From NCBI GenBank assembly GCA_030609365.1, contig JAUWCJ010000011.1, positions 1 to 38,822 of the forward strand: 38,822 bases of DNA, in the 5' to 3' direction. Origin of the DNA: Candidatus Eiseniibacteriota bacterium (GTDB lineage Bacteria; Joyebacterota; Joyebacteria; Joyebacterales; Joyebacteraceae). The position numbers were made by a program, and so were the translations under genes. Below are positions 16,901 through 25,486 of this stretch, piece after piece (position 1 is the first letter of the stretch; each line of letters starts with the position of its first letter). The notes beneath the pieces were generated by a model. That model was not told the origin of the DNA. It worked only from the letters and a program-made list of their open reading frames with translations, and searched no databases.

Positions 16901-16965
16901 CGAAGACCGGCCACGGCGTGGTGCTGAAGCCGGGGGTCCGGCTCACCGAGCACAGCGACGAGTAG
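13963..16965 (+). CDS. Tandem receiver domains fused to a PEP-synthase-like ATP-binding domain
   Basis: This 1000-residue protein begins three bases after the previous gene. Residues about 28-155 look like a receiver fold without a phospho-acceptor (LVITMPRVG, Met92 region). Residues about 173-320 form a second receiver with the full set: Glu180-Asp181, Asp250 (ISDAR), Ser284/285 and Lys303 (CRKTS). From about 430 a PPDK/PEP-synthase N-terminal ATP-grasp follows (GAGSLGGKGRGLAF, then YPLAIRSSSLFEDS, and FLQIRPM). The C-terminal part has LLIGPGRWGSADPWLG. The phosphohistidine swivel and the PEP-barrel domains of true PEP synthase are absent. It may be a phosphorylation-controlled phosphotransferase; the partner is unknown. 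Co-transcription with two exported transglutaminase-like proteins is unexpected. Confidence 0.85.
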   Translation: MKYRALEDIAGRIERKNVPFSDLMPWRVRRILLVSSLYDSFTFQEDGNLGEMLFSEYQELNLSSTPTIIRVSTAEEAVRELADSKPDLVITMPRVGEMDVFDFGRQCREQAPELPVVLMAYDTRELAVLKERAERQAVDRFFVWLGDARVFLAVIKWAEDQMNASHDAGMAGVKHILLIEDSIRFYSAYLPMLYGEIMEQTQALMAEGVNRMQQLMRMRARPKVLLASTYEEAEQIFQTSGEHLLGVISDARFPRGGEPDSSAGLAFARMVKSQDAGTPVLIQSSDGDIAKKAEELGAAFCRKTSRTLLHDVRGFMRGHLGFGDFIFRDKEGREIARADDLRSLVDAVKSVPEESLLLHANRNDFSTWLMARTEFDLAKAIKPIKSDEFTSPSAMRDYLLSAIRTYRSRSRAGLVEEFSRETFEPETTFSRIGAGSLGGKGRGLAFVNSLLNAYDIEDRIDGVHIQVPRSAVVATGVFDQFMSESELTSFALEEENDERIREAFLAAELPQETRDELASFLSRVKYPLAIRSSSLFEDSSYQPFAGIYQTYMLPNSNASLEVRLDELCRAIRLVYASTYSSDSKTYIESTPNRLEEEKMGVIIQQIAGQRHDDYVYPNLAGVARSYDFYPVKGMKAEDGIASVALGLGRMVVEGGRVVRFSPAHPNKLFQFSSTKDYLNNSQREFYALDLAGDAPVGSAADSPDANLALLGLGVAEEHGTLDHVASAYSAANDRIYEGTGRPGPRLVTMAGVLGGDSFPLAETLRFLLEVGKAGFTCETEIEFAVNFSAEPGEPHEFAFLQIRPMVFGGEFEDVNLGGIEPRGAVVLSDGALGHGHIGDIRDIVYVDRQTFDRSKSVEIAAEIGALNARFAEAGRPYLLIGPGRWGSADPWLGIPVRWAQISRARCIVETELPDIKVEPSQGTHFFQNITSFGVSYFTVSGSGHGAFIDEAWLAAQPTESGTVHVRHLTFDRPLDVAANSKTGHGVVLKPGVRLTEHSDE

Positions 16966-16980
16966 CTGCTTCCCTCGCAG

Positions 16981-17003
16981 TGTGCCCCGGCCGATGGGGC
17001 ACA
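16981..17003. terminator. Hairpin between convergent operons
   Basis: TGTGCCCC (16981-16988) and GGGGCACA (16996-17003) form a perfect 8-bp stem with a 7-base loop, 16 bases after the stop of the receiver/PPDK gene. No T-tract follows. The rest of the gap to gdhA (17004-17160) shows nothing convincing. Confidence 0.5.
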
Positions 17004-17160
17004 TGCCGGCCGCCGCCATTCACGACAACCATCTCTCCAGTACACAGCGAGACGGCAGAAGGTAAACCCTCCGCCGCCTCGCGTTCGGCGCGGAACCGCC
17101 GTGCGGCCCGCCCTCGATTCACTTCACTGCAGCAATTCTCCTGCTACAGCACTACCGTTC

Positions 17161-18597
<1,437 letters not shown>

Positions 18598-18602
18598 CTA
18601 GG

Positions 18603-18631
18603 ATAATAGCACGAGAGGGGACCCGCGTCAA
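18603..18631 (-). promoter_or_regulatory. gdhA promoter
   Basis: On the minus strand TTGACG (18626-18631) and TATTAT (18603-18608) are spaced by exactly 17 bases, about 80 bp before the gdhA start. No operator-like palindrome overlaps it. Confidence 0.75.
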
Positions 18632-18754
18632 CGAAGATTGGGGCCCCGGCGCGGAGATATCAGGCCGAATACGCAGACGCGGGGGTTCTGGCTGGGTGGG
18701 CCCATGCGCGCTTCGGCGGGCTGAGCCAGACGGTCACTGTCTGATCGCAACCGC

Positions 18755-20008
18755 TTAGGAGATTGTCCCCGTTGGGCGGCGCCTCGATGTCTTCGGGGCG
18801 CCGTTCCGATAGTCACGCATGCCGACCGGGTCCTCGGTCATGCGCTCGGCCATCAGAACCGTGTGCTTGCCCTCGTGCGCGACGATACTGCAGTTCCCGA
18901 AGACCTTCTCGATGTGACGCTTGATGCCGACGTAGCGCATGAGAACCAGGTACATCTTGCCGTGGAACCTCAGGTGAGCGTAGGCCTGGTCGACCAGTGG
19001 ATAGAGCACGTCGACGCCGGCGTGAAAGGGCGGATTGGAGATGACGCGGTCGAAGCGCTCGCCCCGCACGGCGTCGAAGCGGTCGCTGACCAGGGCTTCC
19101 ACCCGGGGCTTGCCGTTCTTCCGGGCGTGATGAAGATGATGAGACGTTATGTTGCGCGCGGCGCACTCGACCGCCCGAGCGTTCGTGTCGACCATAACGA
19201 CTCGCCCCACCGATGCCAGGTGCGCGGCGGCAATGCCGATGGGACCGTACCCGCACCCGACGTCGATGACCGAATTCATCGGCATGACGTCGACGGACTC
19301 GATCAGGAGGAGCGTGCCCTCGTCCATCTCCTTGCGTGAGAAAATGCCGGCACGCGTACAGAACGTGTACTTCCTCCCGCGCAGCCTGGTCTCGATCGTG
19401 TGTTCGTAGACCGACGGGTCGGCAGGCACAGGCGAGCGAACCGGGCTGCGCTCGGCGCGCATGAGCCAGTAACCGCCACTCTTCCGTATCACCTTGGCCG
19501 GGCCGATGGTCTCGGAGAGCTTCCGCATGTAGCTCTTGGCGCCCTTCCTCACCTTGGCAATGAGATAGAAGCTCCCGCCGTTTCTGAGTTTCGGCAGGGC
19601 ACGATCGATCATCTCGAAGATTGCCTCGGTGCCCTCTTCGACAGGGGGATTCATTGCGATGATGTTGAAGAAGCCGTCGGAGTAGCGGTCGAGCGTGTGA
19701 TCAAGGACGATGTGAGCGTTCGCAACACTGTTCGCCTTGACGTTCTCCTGCGCCCATCGCACTGCGCGGATATCGGAATCGACCATGCGGATGTCGACCC
19801 CGGGCGCGCTGTTGGCGAGGGCCACACCTACGGCCCCGTAACCGCAGCCGTAGTCCAGGATATTGTCACCGGGACTGACGTTGACGTTGTCGATGAGCAG
19901 GCGCGTCGACTTCGCAATGCGGTCCTTGGAGAAGAGCCCGCCCACCGATCGGAAGGTTCTCTCCTGATGTCTCAGCCTGGTTGTTATCTCGTACGAGTTC
20001 TTGACCAT
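18755..20008 (-). CDS. Tandem two-domain MTS methyltransferase (RsmC/RlmG-like)
   Basis: This 417-residue protein is an internal duplication of a small-methyltransferase fold. Domain 1 has the SAM motif DYGCGYG (52-58) and NPPV (120-123). Domain 2 has DVGCGYG (249-255) and NPPF (325-328). Both are introduced by a matching segment: TRLRHQERTFRSVGGLFSKD in domain 1 and TRLRGRKYTFCTRAGIFSRK in domain 2. NPPF-type MTS enzymes methylate the exocyclic amine of guanine in rRNA. In E. coli RsmC/RlmG the N-terminal domain has degenerated, whereas here both SAM motifs look intact. Probably an rRNA guanine-N2 methyltransferase; the target base is not predictable. Its promoter is at 20202-20230 and its leader is long. 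Confidence 0.85.
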   Translation of the reverse strand: MVKNSYEITTRLRHQERTFRSVGGLFSKDRIAKSTRLLIDNVNVSPGDNILDYGCGYGAVGVALANSAPGVDIRMVDSDIRAVRWAQENVKANSVANAHIVLDHTLDRYSDGFFNIIAMNPPVEEGTEAIFEMIDRALPKLRNGGSFYLIAKVRKGAKSYMRKLSETIGPAKVIRKSGGYWLMRAERSPVRSPVPADPSVYEHTIETRLRGRKYTFCTRAGIFSRKEMDEGTLLLIESVDVMPMNSVIDVGCGYGPIGIAAAHLASVGRVVMVDTNARAVECAARNITSHHLHHARKNGKPRVEALVSDRFDAVRGERFDRVISNPPFHAGVDVLYPLVDQAYAHLRFHGKMYLVLMRYVGIKRHIEKVFGNCSIVAHEGKHTVLMAERMTEDPVGMRDYRNGAPKTSRRRPTGTIS

Positions 20009-20035
20009 GTCGAGTGCCAGCTGCTGTGAGAGAGA

Positions 20036-20178
20036 ATGCCCCGCCTGCTAGAAGCGGGGCATCCGCGAGCTGGAGGCGATGATCGCTGTCGCCTTCAGCG
20101 GAACAGCAGGATCGGTCGGCGGCAACAGTAAGTGAGCCGCCAACCAGCTTGTGCGAAAGCCGGCCCTTGGGCCGACCG
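20036..20178 (-). other. Structured leader of the methyltransferase gene
   Basis: A leader of about 187 nt lies between the promoter and the start at 20008 and holds several hairpins. ATGCCCCGC (20036-20044) pairs with GCGGGGCAT (20054-20062), a perfect 9-bp stem about 28 bases before the ATG. CGGTCGGC (20113-20120) pairs with GCCGACCG (20171-20178). The arm around TCGGCGGC (20116-20123) can pair instead with GCCGCC at 20136-20141. The overlap makes two states mutually exclusive, as in attenuators. The hairpin at 20036-20062 has a loose pyrimidine tract on its minus-strand 3' side. It could equally terminate transcripts of the upstream flippase-like gene. Confidence 0.4.
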
Positions 20179-20201
20179 TTGACTTTACGGGTTCCACGCG
20201 G

Positions 20202-20230
20202 ACTATACGACCCGACGGTAGGTCGGTCAA
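20202..20230 (-). promoter_or_regulatory. Promoter for the tandem methyltransferase
   Basis: On the minus strand TTGACC (20225-20230) and TATAGT (20202-20207) have a 17-base spacer. The -35 hexamer overlaps the stop codon of the upstream flippase-like gene. Confidence 0.7.
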
Positions 20231-21390
20231 GTTGATTGTGGGGTTTTTCCGGTGAACCCCTTCCGCCCGATCCGCTTCGCGACCAGCACGCCCCCCACGG
20301 ACATCGGCACGAAGTAGATAGCAAGCCGCCAGAGCACGAGCGACACGCCGACGAAGCGCGCCGGCAGAAACGCGGCGAAGAACCCGATGTATCCGCCCTC
20401 ACCAAACGCCAGTGAGCCCGGTGTGGGCGTCGCGGTGATGACGGGCTTCAGGAGACACTGCAGCACAAGAGGTCCAACCATCGAGCCGCGGTAGCCGAAG
20501 CCCCACAGGATCACGATAGCGACCATGAACTCCGCGAGATAGGCGAGAATGACCAGGAGGATGCCCCAGAGGAGGACCCATCGCTTGTGGCGACCGAGGG
20601 TAGTGAGTGCCTCCCGGAAGACGTGCGACTCGCTTTCCATCATGACGCGGGATTCCTCGACTCTCCGCGCGGCCTTCCCGCGCAGCCTGCGACCCAGAAA
20701 TGCCGCCAGGCTATCGATCATGCGCTTGAATTGCCTCGGGTAGCGGAGCATGGTAACGAGGATCGCCACAATGAAGACGAGCGGCACGGCGGACAGTGGC
20801 CCTACTATCTTGAGGAATGTGACCGTCCCCTCCGAACCCTCCCACCCGAGCGCGGTGAGCGTCGTGGCGCCGACGAGCACGAAGAAGAAGAACACGCCCG
20901 GAACAAATCCCTTCACGATAACGATGGCCGTCGCCAGCCCTGCGCGCACGCCCTTCCTGGTCAGAAGGAAGCCCTGGTATGGAACGCCCGCAGCACTGAT
21001 CGGCATCAGCTGGCCTATGAAATGGCCCTCAACCGTGAGCTCGAGGGCCTCTATCGCCGTGATCTTCTCTTCCTGGATCCCATTGACAAGAACCAGGAGC
21101 GAAAGAGACTCGAGGACCATTCTGAGAGACTGGGCAACAAAGAGAAGAGCGACCAGTCCGGCGCCGAATGAAAGCACCCCGTGCCACGTCTCATCGTCGG
21201 TGGTGACGATGACCGTCACGGCCATAATGGCAATGCTGCCCACAATGAAGACGATGGCGGCTCGCCACAGCTTGGAGCGGTCTAGACCTGGCGCGGCATG
21301 TTCCGTCGACAGAGAACTCCCCCGGGTCGAATGAACGGAGCGGGTAGCTTGCAGTTCATCGACTATAGGGTCAGGTTGGTCAGTGGTCAA
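20227..21390 (-). CDS. Flippase-like/lysylphosphatidylglycerol-synthase TM-domain membrane protein
   Basis: This 387-residue polytopic protein has about eight hydrophobic segments between residues 43 and 370. It matches the LPG_synthase_TM/UPF0104 family (TIGR00374 type). Characteristic pieces are LELTVEGHFIGQLMPISAAGVPYQGFLLTR and, near the C-terminus, ATPTPGSLAFGEGGYIGFFAAFLP. The catalytic GNAT-like synthase domain of MprF is absent, so it may move lipids or isoprenoid-linked substrates. The N-terminal 40 residues are polar. The assigned TTG start at 21388-21390 has no good Shine-Dalgarno, so the true start may be later. It is transcribed divergently from the pectate-lyase-like gene. Confidence 0.82.
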   Translation of the reverse strand: MTTDQPDPIVDELQATRSVHSTRGSSLSTEHAAPGLDRSKLWRAAIVFIVGSIAIMAVTVIVTTDDETWHGVLSFGAGLVALLFVAQSLRMVLESLSLLVLVNGIQEEKITAIEALELTVEGHFIGQLMPISAAGVPYQGFLLTRKGVRAGLATAIVIVKGFVPGVFFFFVLVGATTLTALGWEGSEGTVTFLKIVGPLSAVPLVFIVAILVTMLRYPRQFKRMIDSLAAFLGRRLRGKAARRVEESRVMMESESHVFREALTTLGRHKRWVLLWGILLVILAYLAEFMVAIVILWGFGYRGSMVGPLVLQCLLKPVITATPTPGSLAFGEGGYIGFFAAFLPARFVGVSLVLWRLAIYFVPMSVGGVLVAKRIGRKGFTGKTPQST

Positions 21391-21461
21391 GATGTTGCGG
21401 GGAACGCTTCTTGCAGTTTGGCAGGCGGGTGATCGTATCCCGATTCACCAGGGAGGTCGGT

Positions 21462-22520
21462 TTGCGAAGAAGGAACGTCGGTCTCGTGCTCACGGTCACC
21501 TTGACGGCGCTCCTCGTGTGCGCGACCGCAGCGAGCGCCCGTCCGCTCCAGGGATTCGGGGCGGACACGGTCGGCGGCGCCGGCGGTGAGAGCTACGTGG
21601 TAACGTCTCTCGCGGACTCGGGACCCGGCACGTTCCGCGACGCCGTCTCGGTCTCGAACCGCGAGATCACGTTTGCCGTAGGTGGCACGATCGAACTCTC
21701 GTGCACCGTCCGCGTGACGGGGCACCATCTGACCATAGACGGGTCGACCGCGCCTGACCCTGGTATCACCATCACGGCGGCGCACACGGGCGTCCTCGGG
21801 GCGCTGTTCGACATCCGCGGCGCAAGCGACATGATTGTCAGGCACATCCGCGTCATCGACGCGCCGGACCCGGTGGCGGGCGACAACCTCCGCATCTGGG
21901 ATGGCGCGCACAACATCGTCGTCGACCACTGCTCGTTCCGGAGGGCCGGCGACGGGAACGTTGACATCTGCATCAACGCGCACGACATCACGGTCCAGTG
22001 GTCCATCATCGCCGAGACCGTCAAGAACTCGCTCATCCGCACGGGCCTCACGAACATCTCGCTGCACCACAACCTGTTCATCGTCGGAGACGAGCGGAAT
22101 CCGCAGCTGGACGATGCGACGTCCGTGGACATGGTCAACAACGTCATCTGCGGCTGGGCCTCGAACTACGGCACGCGTCTGAGGAACGGCGCGTCCGCGA
22201 ACCTGGTGAAGAACTACTACCTCCCCGAGTGCGGGAGCGACGAGGCGAACGCGGTCGTGATCGCGCCGGACGCGGGCGCCGTCTATATGGAGGGCAACAT
22301 CCTTCCTCCGAGCTGCACCACGAGCGGTACCACTCAGAACCGGATGGCCGCACCTCCGGTAGACGAGATGTCTCCTGTTGAGGCGCTCGAGGCCGTGCTT
22401 GAGGAGGCGGGAGCCCATCCGCGCGACGCGGACGACGAGGATTTCATCTCAGGCATCGTGTCGAACCCGGTTGAACCGACCTCGTGGGGACAGATCAAGT
22501 CGATGTACCGCACAGGATAG
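21462..22520 (+). CDS. Exported pectate-lyase-like parallel beta-helix protein
   Basis: This 352-residue protein starts at TTG (21462-21464) with GGGAGG five bases upstream. That places the signal peptide (LRRRNVGLVLTVTLTALLVCATAASA) at the N-terminus; an upstream ATG-like start at 21411 would add 17 non-conserved residues. The mature start GFGADTVGGAGGESYVVTSLADSGPGTFRDAV is typical of polysaccharide-lyase family 1-like proteins. A beta helix follows with HIRVIDAP, VVDHCSFRRA and SLHHNLFI. It may cleave polyuronides, but the catalytic Arg/Lys could not be assigned with certainty. There is no carbohydrate-use cluster nearby. It is probably a secreted scavenging enzyme. Confidence 0.8.
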   Translation: MRRRNVGLVLTVTLTALLVCATAASARPLQGFGADTVGGAGGESYVVTSLADSGPGTFRDAVSVSNREITFAVGGTIELSCTVRVTGHHLTIDGSTAPDPGITITAAHTGVLGALFDIRGASDMIVRHIRVIDAPDPVAGDNLRIWDGAHNIVVDHCSFRRAGDGNVDICINAHDITVQWSIIAETVKNSLIRTGLTNISLHHNLFIVGDERNPQLDDATSVDMVNNVICGWASNYGTRLRNGASANLVKNYYLPECGSDEANAVVIAPDAGAVYMEGNILPPSCTTSGTTQNRMAAPPVDEMSPVEALEAVLEEAGAHPRDADDEDFISGIVSNPVEPTSWGQIKSMYRTG

Positions 22521-22577
22521 AGCAGGCGTCTGCCGGCTGATACCCTGCAAACACCACCCGGAGGCTCTCAGGGCATC

Positions 22578-22606
22578 TTGATAAGCGCGCCGAGCCGCGC
22601 TAGAAT
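22578..22606 (+). promoter_or_regulatory. Promoter for the TGS-domain GTPase
   Basis: TTGATA (22578-22583), a 17-base spacer and TAGAAT (22601-22606) lie about 40 bp upstream of the ATG at 22647. Confidence 0.72.
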
Positions 22607-22646
22607 CGTTGTTCACAGTCGAGGTGCAACGAGGACAGAGGAACAG

Positions 22647-23642
22647 ATGCCGGCGAATCTCCCCCCACCCTACAAGAACGCGGAGCAGCGCTTCCGTGAG
22701 GCGAAGACGACGGAGGATAAGATAGCCGCTCTCCAGGAGATGATGGCTATCATCCCCAGGCACAAGGGCACGGACAAGCTCCGCGCCCACCAAAGGAAGC
22801 AGCTCTCGAAGCTCAAGGCCGAACTCGAGCAGCCCGGCAGGAAGGGCCGCAGGGGCAACACGTACCATGTCCCGAAAGGCGAGGCGCCTCAGGTCATCCT
22901 GATCGGCACACCCAACGTCGGGAAATCACAGATAGTCGCTGCGACAACCAACGCGACGCCGGAGGTCGCCAACTACCCCTTCACCACGCGCGTTCCGCTG
23001 CCCGCGATGATGCCGTACGCCGATATCCACATAGAGCTTGTGGACGTCCCCCCGTTCTCGCGCGACCACACGGAGACATGGCTGCCCGAGCTGGTCAGGA
23101 ACGCCGACACCGTGTTCCTGGTGGTCGATGCGTCCGCGGACGACTGCGTGGACTCGTGCCAGTTCGTGATAGAATTCCTGACCTCGAAGGGGATCAGACT
23201 CTCCCCCGTCTGCGACCCGAACGAGATGGAACTCGCGAGAAACGTCAAGCCGACACTCATCATCGCCAACAAAATCGACGAAGAGGGGGCGGCCGAGAAC
23301 CTGGAGTTTCTGCGGGAGATAATCCAGGACGAGTTTGAGATCCTCCCCGTGTCCGCAGAGACCGGCGAGGGGCTCGACGAGATGAAGCAGCGTCTCTACG
23401 AGTTCCTGGACGTCGTCAGGATCTACAGCAAGATACCGGGTAAGACGGCGGACATGCAGAAACCGTTCATCGTGAAGCGGGGCAGCACGGTTCTCGATGT
23501 AGCGCAGAAGATCCATCGCGAGTTCGCAGACAACTTGAAGTTCACGAAGATCTGGGGCTCGGGCAAGTTCGACGGGCAGATCGTCGACCGCGACCACGTC
23601 GTCGAGGACGGGGACATACTCGAGATCCATGTAGACATGTAG
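22647..23642 (+). CDS. OBG/DRG-type GTPase with C-terminal TGS domain
   Basis: This 331-residue protein starts MPANLPPPYKNAEQRFREAKT, a helical lead like that of archaeal/eukaryotic DRG proteins. The G domain shows G1 GTPNVGKS (87-94), G2 around YPFTTRVP, and G3 DVPP, where most relatives have DxPG. G4 is NKID and G5 is VSAETGEG. A TGS domain occupies about 255-331 (FIVKRGSTVLDVAQKIHREF, ending DGDILEIHVDM). Such GTPases bind ribosomes or rRNA. The proline in G3 in place of Gly is worth noting, because that glycine senses the gamma-phosphate. The ATG at 22647 follows AGAGGA; an upstream ATG in frame overlaps the promoter. Confidence 0.9.
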   Translation: MPANLPPPYKNAEQRFREAKTTEDKIAALQEMMAIIPRHKGTDKLRAHQRKQLSKLKAELEQPGRKGRRGNTYHVPKGEAPQVILIGTPNVGKSQIVAATTNATPEVANYPFTTRVPLPAMMPYADIHIELVDVPPFSRDHTETWLPELVRNADTVFLVVDASADDCVDSCQFVIEFLTSKGIRLSPVCDPNEMELARNVKPTLIIANKIDEEGAAENLEFLREIIQDEFEILPVSAETGEGLDEMKQRLYEFLDVVRIYSKIPGKTADMQKPFIVKRGSTVLDVAQKIHREFADNLKFTKIWGSGKFDGQIVDRDHVVEDGDILEIHVDM

Positions 23643-23662
23643 CACCCACGTTGACAATGCCA

Positions 23663-23742
23663 GGCGGATGGGGCCCTACCCCGCCGCGAGTTTAGGCGCG
23701 AAGCGCCGCGTGTCTGAGCGCCGGGGTAGGGCCCCATCCGCC
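23663..23742. repeat. 80-bp element with a perfect 21-bp inverted repeat
   Basis: Positions 23663-23683 and 23722-23742 are exact reverse complements over 21 bp, with no mismatch. The 38-base centre holds its own hairpin, GGCGC gaa GCGCC (23695-23707), and three more pairable bases next to the arms. It begins 21 bases after the GTPase stop and ends 26 bases before the next ATG. No T-tract follows. It could act as a terminator or RNA-stabilising hairpin, or be a copy of a short palindromic repeat family. No second copy is visible in this window. Confidence 0.75.
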
Positions 23743-23768
23743 AAGCAATTCTGCCAAGAGGAGACCAC

Positions 23769-25160
23769 ATGAACACCAAACAGCTCGTGTTTGGGCCCAC
23801 CTTCGAAGAGATGTTGCATCCGTCGAAGATCGACCCGTCCATACGCGCCAGTGCACTCAAGGCGGCGAAGGACGACCCGCTCAGCCCCCTCAACCTCTAC
23901 AACATCACCTGGCGGAACCCCGAGGGCAGGATCTACTACATCGTGCTCCCGAAGGAACTGACCGGTGTCGATGCCAACATCGTCGTCCTCTACAGCAAGG
24001 ACTTCCCGACCAGAAGCCACAAGGTCGGCGCAACCTACTCCGTGACAATGGAGCACCAGCTCGAAGGCGACATCGAGCCGGGCGTCCACACGCTCGTGTG
24101 GCCCTCGACGGGCAACTACGGGATCGGCGGGGCGTACGTGGGACCGAGAATGGGCTTCGACTCGCTCGTGCTCCTCCCCGAGCTCATGAGCCAGGAGCGC
24201 TTTGAGAAGATCGAGTGGTTCGGCGCCCGCTACATCAAGACCCCCGGCTGCGAGAGCAACGTCAAGGAGATCTACGACAAGGCCAACGAGCTCCGGAAGG
24301 ACCCGAAGAACAGGATCATGAACCAGTTCGAGGAGTTCGGGAACTACCGCTTCCACTACTACTGCACGGGCAACTCGTGCATCGAGGTCGCCGCGGAGCT
24401 CGCGGAGAAGGGCATCGGCAACGGGAAGATCGCGGCGTTCGCATCGGCCATGGGCTCAGCCGGCACGATAGCGGCCGCCGAGCGTATCAAGCACGAGTTC
24501 CACGACGCTCTCACCATCGGCGTCGAGCCCACCCAGTGCCCCACGCTCTACTGGAACGGCTACGGTGGACACGATATCCAGGGGATCGGCGACAAGCACG
24601 TCACGTGGATCCACAACGTCTTCGAGATGGACGCCATCACCTGCATCGACGATATCGAGTCCAAGAAGGGGCTGCAGCTCCTGACCGAAGAGGCCGGCTG
24701 GAAGGTGATGGACGACCGCTACGGTGTACCCGAAGAGAGTATCCAGGAAATGTCCGAGATCATGGGCATCTCAGGCGTGTGCAATGTGCTCGCTTCCATC
24801 AAGACCGCGAAGTTCTACGGCCTCAAGGACAGCGACAGCATCTTCACGATCGCCACGGACACGATGGACCGGTATCACTCCGTGATGAAGCAGCTCGATG
24901 ACACGTACGGGGTGATGGACGAGATGGAGGCCGCGGTTAGGACCGTGTCCCTCTTCCACAACACGAAGACTGACTGGTTCCGTGAGGGAACACGTCACGC
25001 AAAGCAGAGCTGGTTCAATCTCAAGTACTACACGTGGGTCGAGCAGCAGGGTAAGACCGTCGAGGAGCTCGACGCCCAGCGCGACCCGGAGTTCTGGCTC
25101 GCCGAGCAGGCGAAGGTCGAGGAGATGGACAGGCGCCTGCGTGAACTGAGAGACGCGTAG
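23769..25160 (+). CDS. Fold-type II PLP-dependent enzyme (cysteine-synthase superfamily)
   Basis: This 463-residue protein has the PLP lysine Lys85 in TRSHKVGATYSV, the substrate loop PSTGNYGIGG and the phosphate-binding loop GSAGT near residue 232. This is the order seen in cysteine synthase, threonine synthase and tryptophan synthase beta. It is longer than CysK (about 310), with an extra 110-residue C-terminal part rich in Trp, Tyr and charged residues. The reaction is not predictable; beta-replacement or elimination on a Ser/Cys-like substrate is likely. Conserved cysteines in YCTGNSCIEV could be redox or metal sites. AGAGGAG precedes the ATG. It is followed by the promoter of the hdr-frd operon. 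Confidence 0.85.
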   Translation: MNTKQLVFGPTFEEMLHPSKIDPSIRASALKAAKDDPLSPLNLYNITWRNPEGRIYYIVLPKELTGVDANIVVLYSKDFPTRSHKVGATYSVTMEHQLEGDIEPGVHTLVWPSTGNYGIGGAYVGPRMGFDSLVLLPELMSQERFEKIEWFGARYIKTPGCESNVKEIYDKANELRKDPKNRIMNQFEEFGNYRFHYYCTGNSCIEVAAELAEKGIGNGKIAAFASAMGSAGTIAAAERIKHEFHDALTIGVEPTQCPTLYWNGYGGHDIQGIGDKHVTWIHNVFEMDAITCIDDIESKKGLQLLTEEAGWKVMDDRYGVPEESIQEMSEIMGISGVCNVLASIKTAKFYGLKDSDSIFTIATDTMDRYHSVMKQLDDTYGVMDEMEAAVRTVSLFHNTKTDWFREGTRHAKQSWFNLKYYTWVEQQGKTVEELDAQRDPEFWLAEQAKVEEMDRRLRELRDA

Positions 25161-25251
25161 CTCGCGGCACGTTCGCGCGGCGTGGCGGCCCCGCTTGACC
25201 CCGCTCGTACTGAACCCTGCTCAGATAGCCGCTCCGAGGCTGACTCCGACC

Positions 25252-25280
25252 TTGCGACTCCCCCTTTGGGGAGATACAAT
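25252..25280 (+). promoter_or_regulatory. Promoter of the hdrACB-frdBA operon, with palindrome in the spacer
   Basis: TTGCGA (25252-25257) and TACAAT (25275-25280) are 17 bases apart. The spacer contains the palindrome CTCCCC-cttt-GGGGAG (25258-25273). It could be an operator, or a terminator hairpin of the upstream PLP gene. Transcription should start near 25287, giving a leader of about 200 nt before hdrA. A further inverted pair, GTAGCAG (25282-25288) and CTGCTAC (25326-25332), spans the expected start point. Confidence 0.7.
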
Positions 25281-25286
25281 CGTAGC

Positions 25287-25451
25287 AGTGACATCCCGGC
25301 TCCTGCGGGGCCGACCATAATGACTCTGCTACTCGACGTGGCAGTCCCTCGCCAGACACGATTCACAGAGGGACTGAGCAACCGCGTCGAGTGTCGTGTG
25401 TTCATCGGCGTCAGGTGACGACCCGGTCCGACCGGGGCCGTGGTTTTTTTT
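25287..25451 (+). ncRNA. Structured leader RNA, candidate cis-regulator of the hdr-frd operon
   Basis: A helix is formed by CTCGACG (25332-25338) with CGTCGAG (25385-25391). Inside it CAGTCCCTC (25342-25350) pairs perfectly with GAGGGACTG (25368-25376) around a 17-base loop. In that loop ACACGA (25356-25361) is complementary to TCGTGT (25394-25399) just outside the helix, a plausible pseudoknot. A terminator with eight T residues ends at 25451, 35 bases before the hdrA start. Helix, pseudoknot and terminator ahead of an operon is the usual riboswitch or attenuator layout. I could not match it to a riboswitch class I know. It could also be a free-standing small RNA. Confidence 0.5.
25418..25451 (+). 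terminator. Rho-independent terminator just upstream of hdrA
   Basis: ACGACCCGGT (25418-25427) folds on ACCGGGGCCGT (25431-25441) with one mismatch and one bulge. GG and eight T residues follow (25444-25451). It lies 258 bases after the PLP gene stop but only 35 bases before hdrA, so it probably acts within the hdrA leader. Confidence 0.75.
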
Positions 25452-25486
25452 GCCTTAGAGAAATTGAACCGAGCCAGGGGGTGGAT

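Noticed and set aside
25332-25391. Integron attC-like hairpin
   Set aside because: No RYYYAAC/GTTRRRY core sites or integrase gene; the position before a T8 terminator and hdrA fits an RNA leader better.
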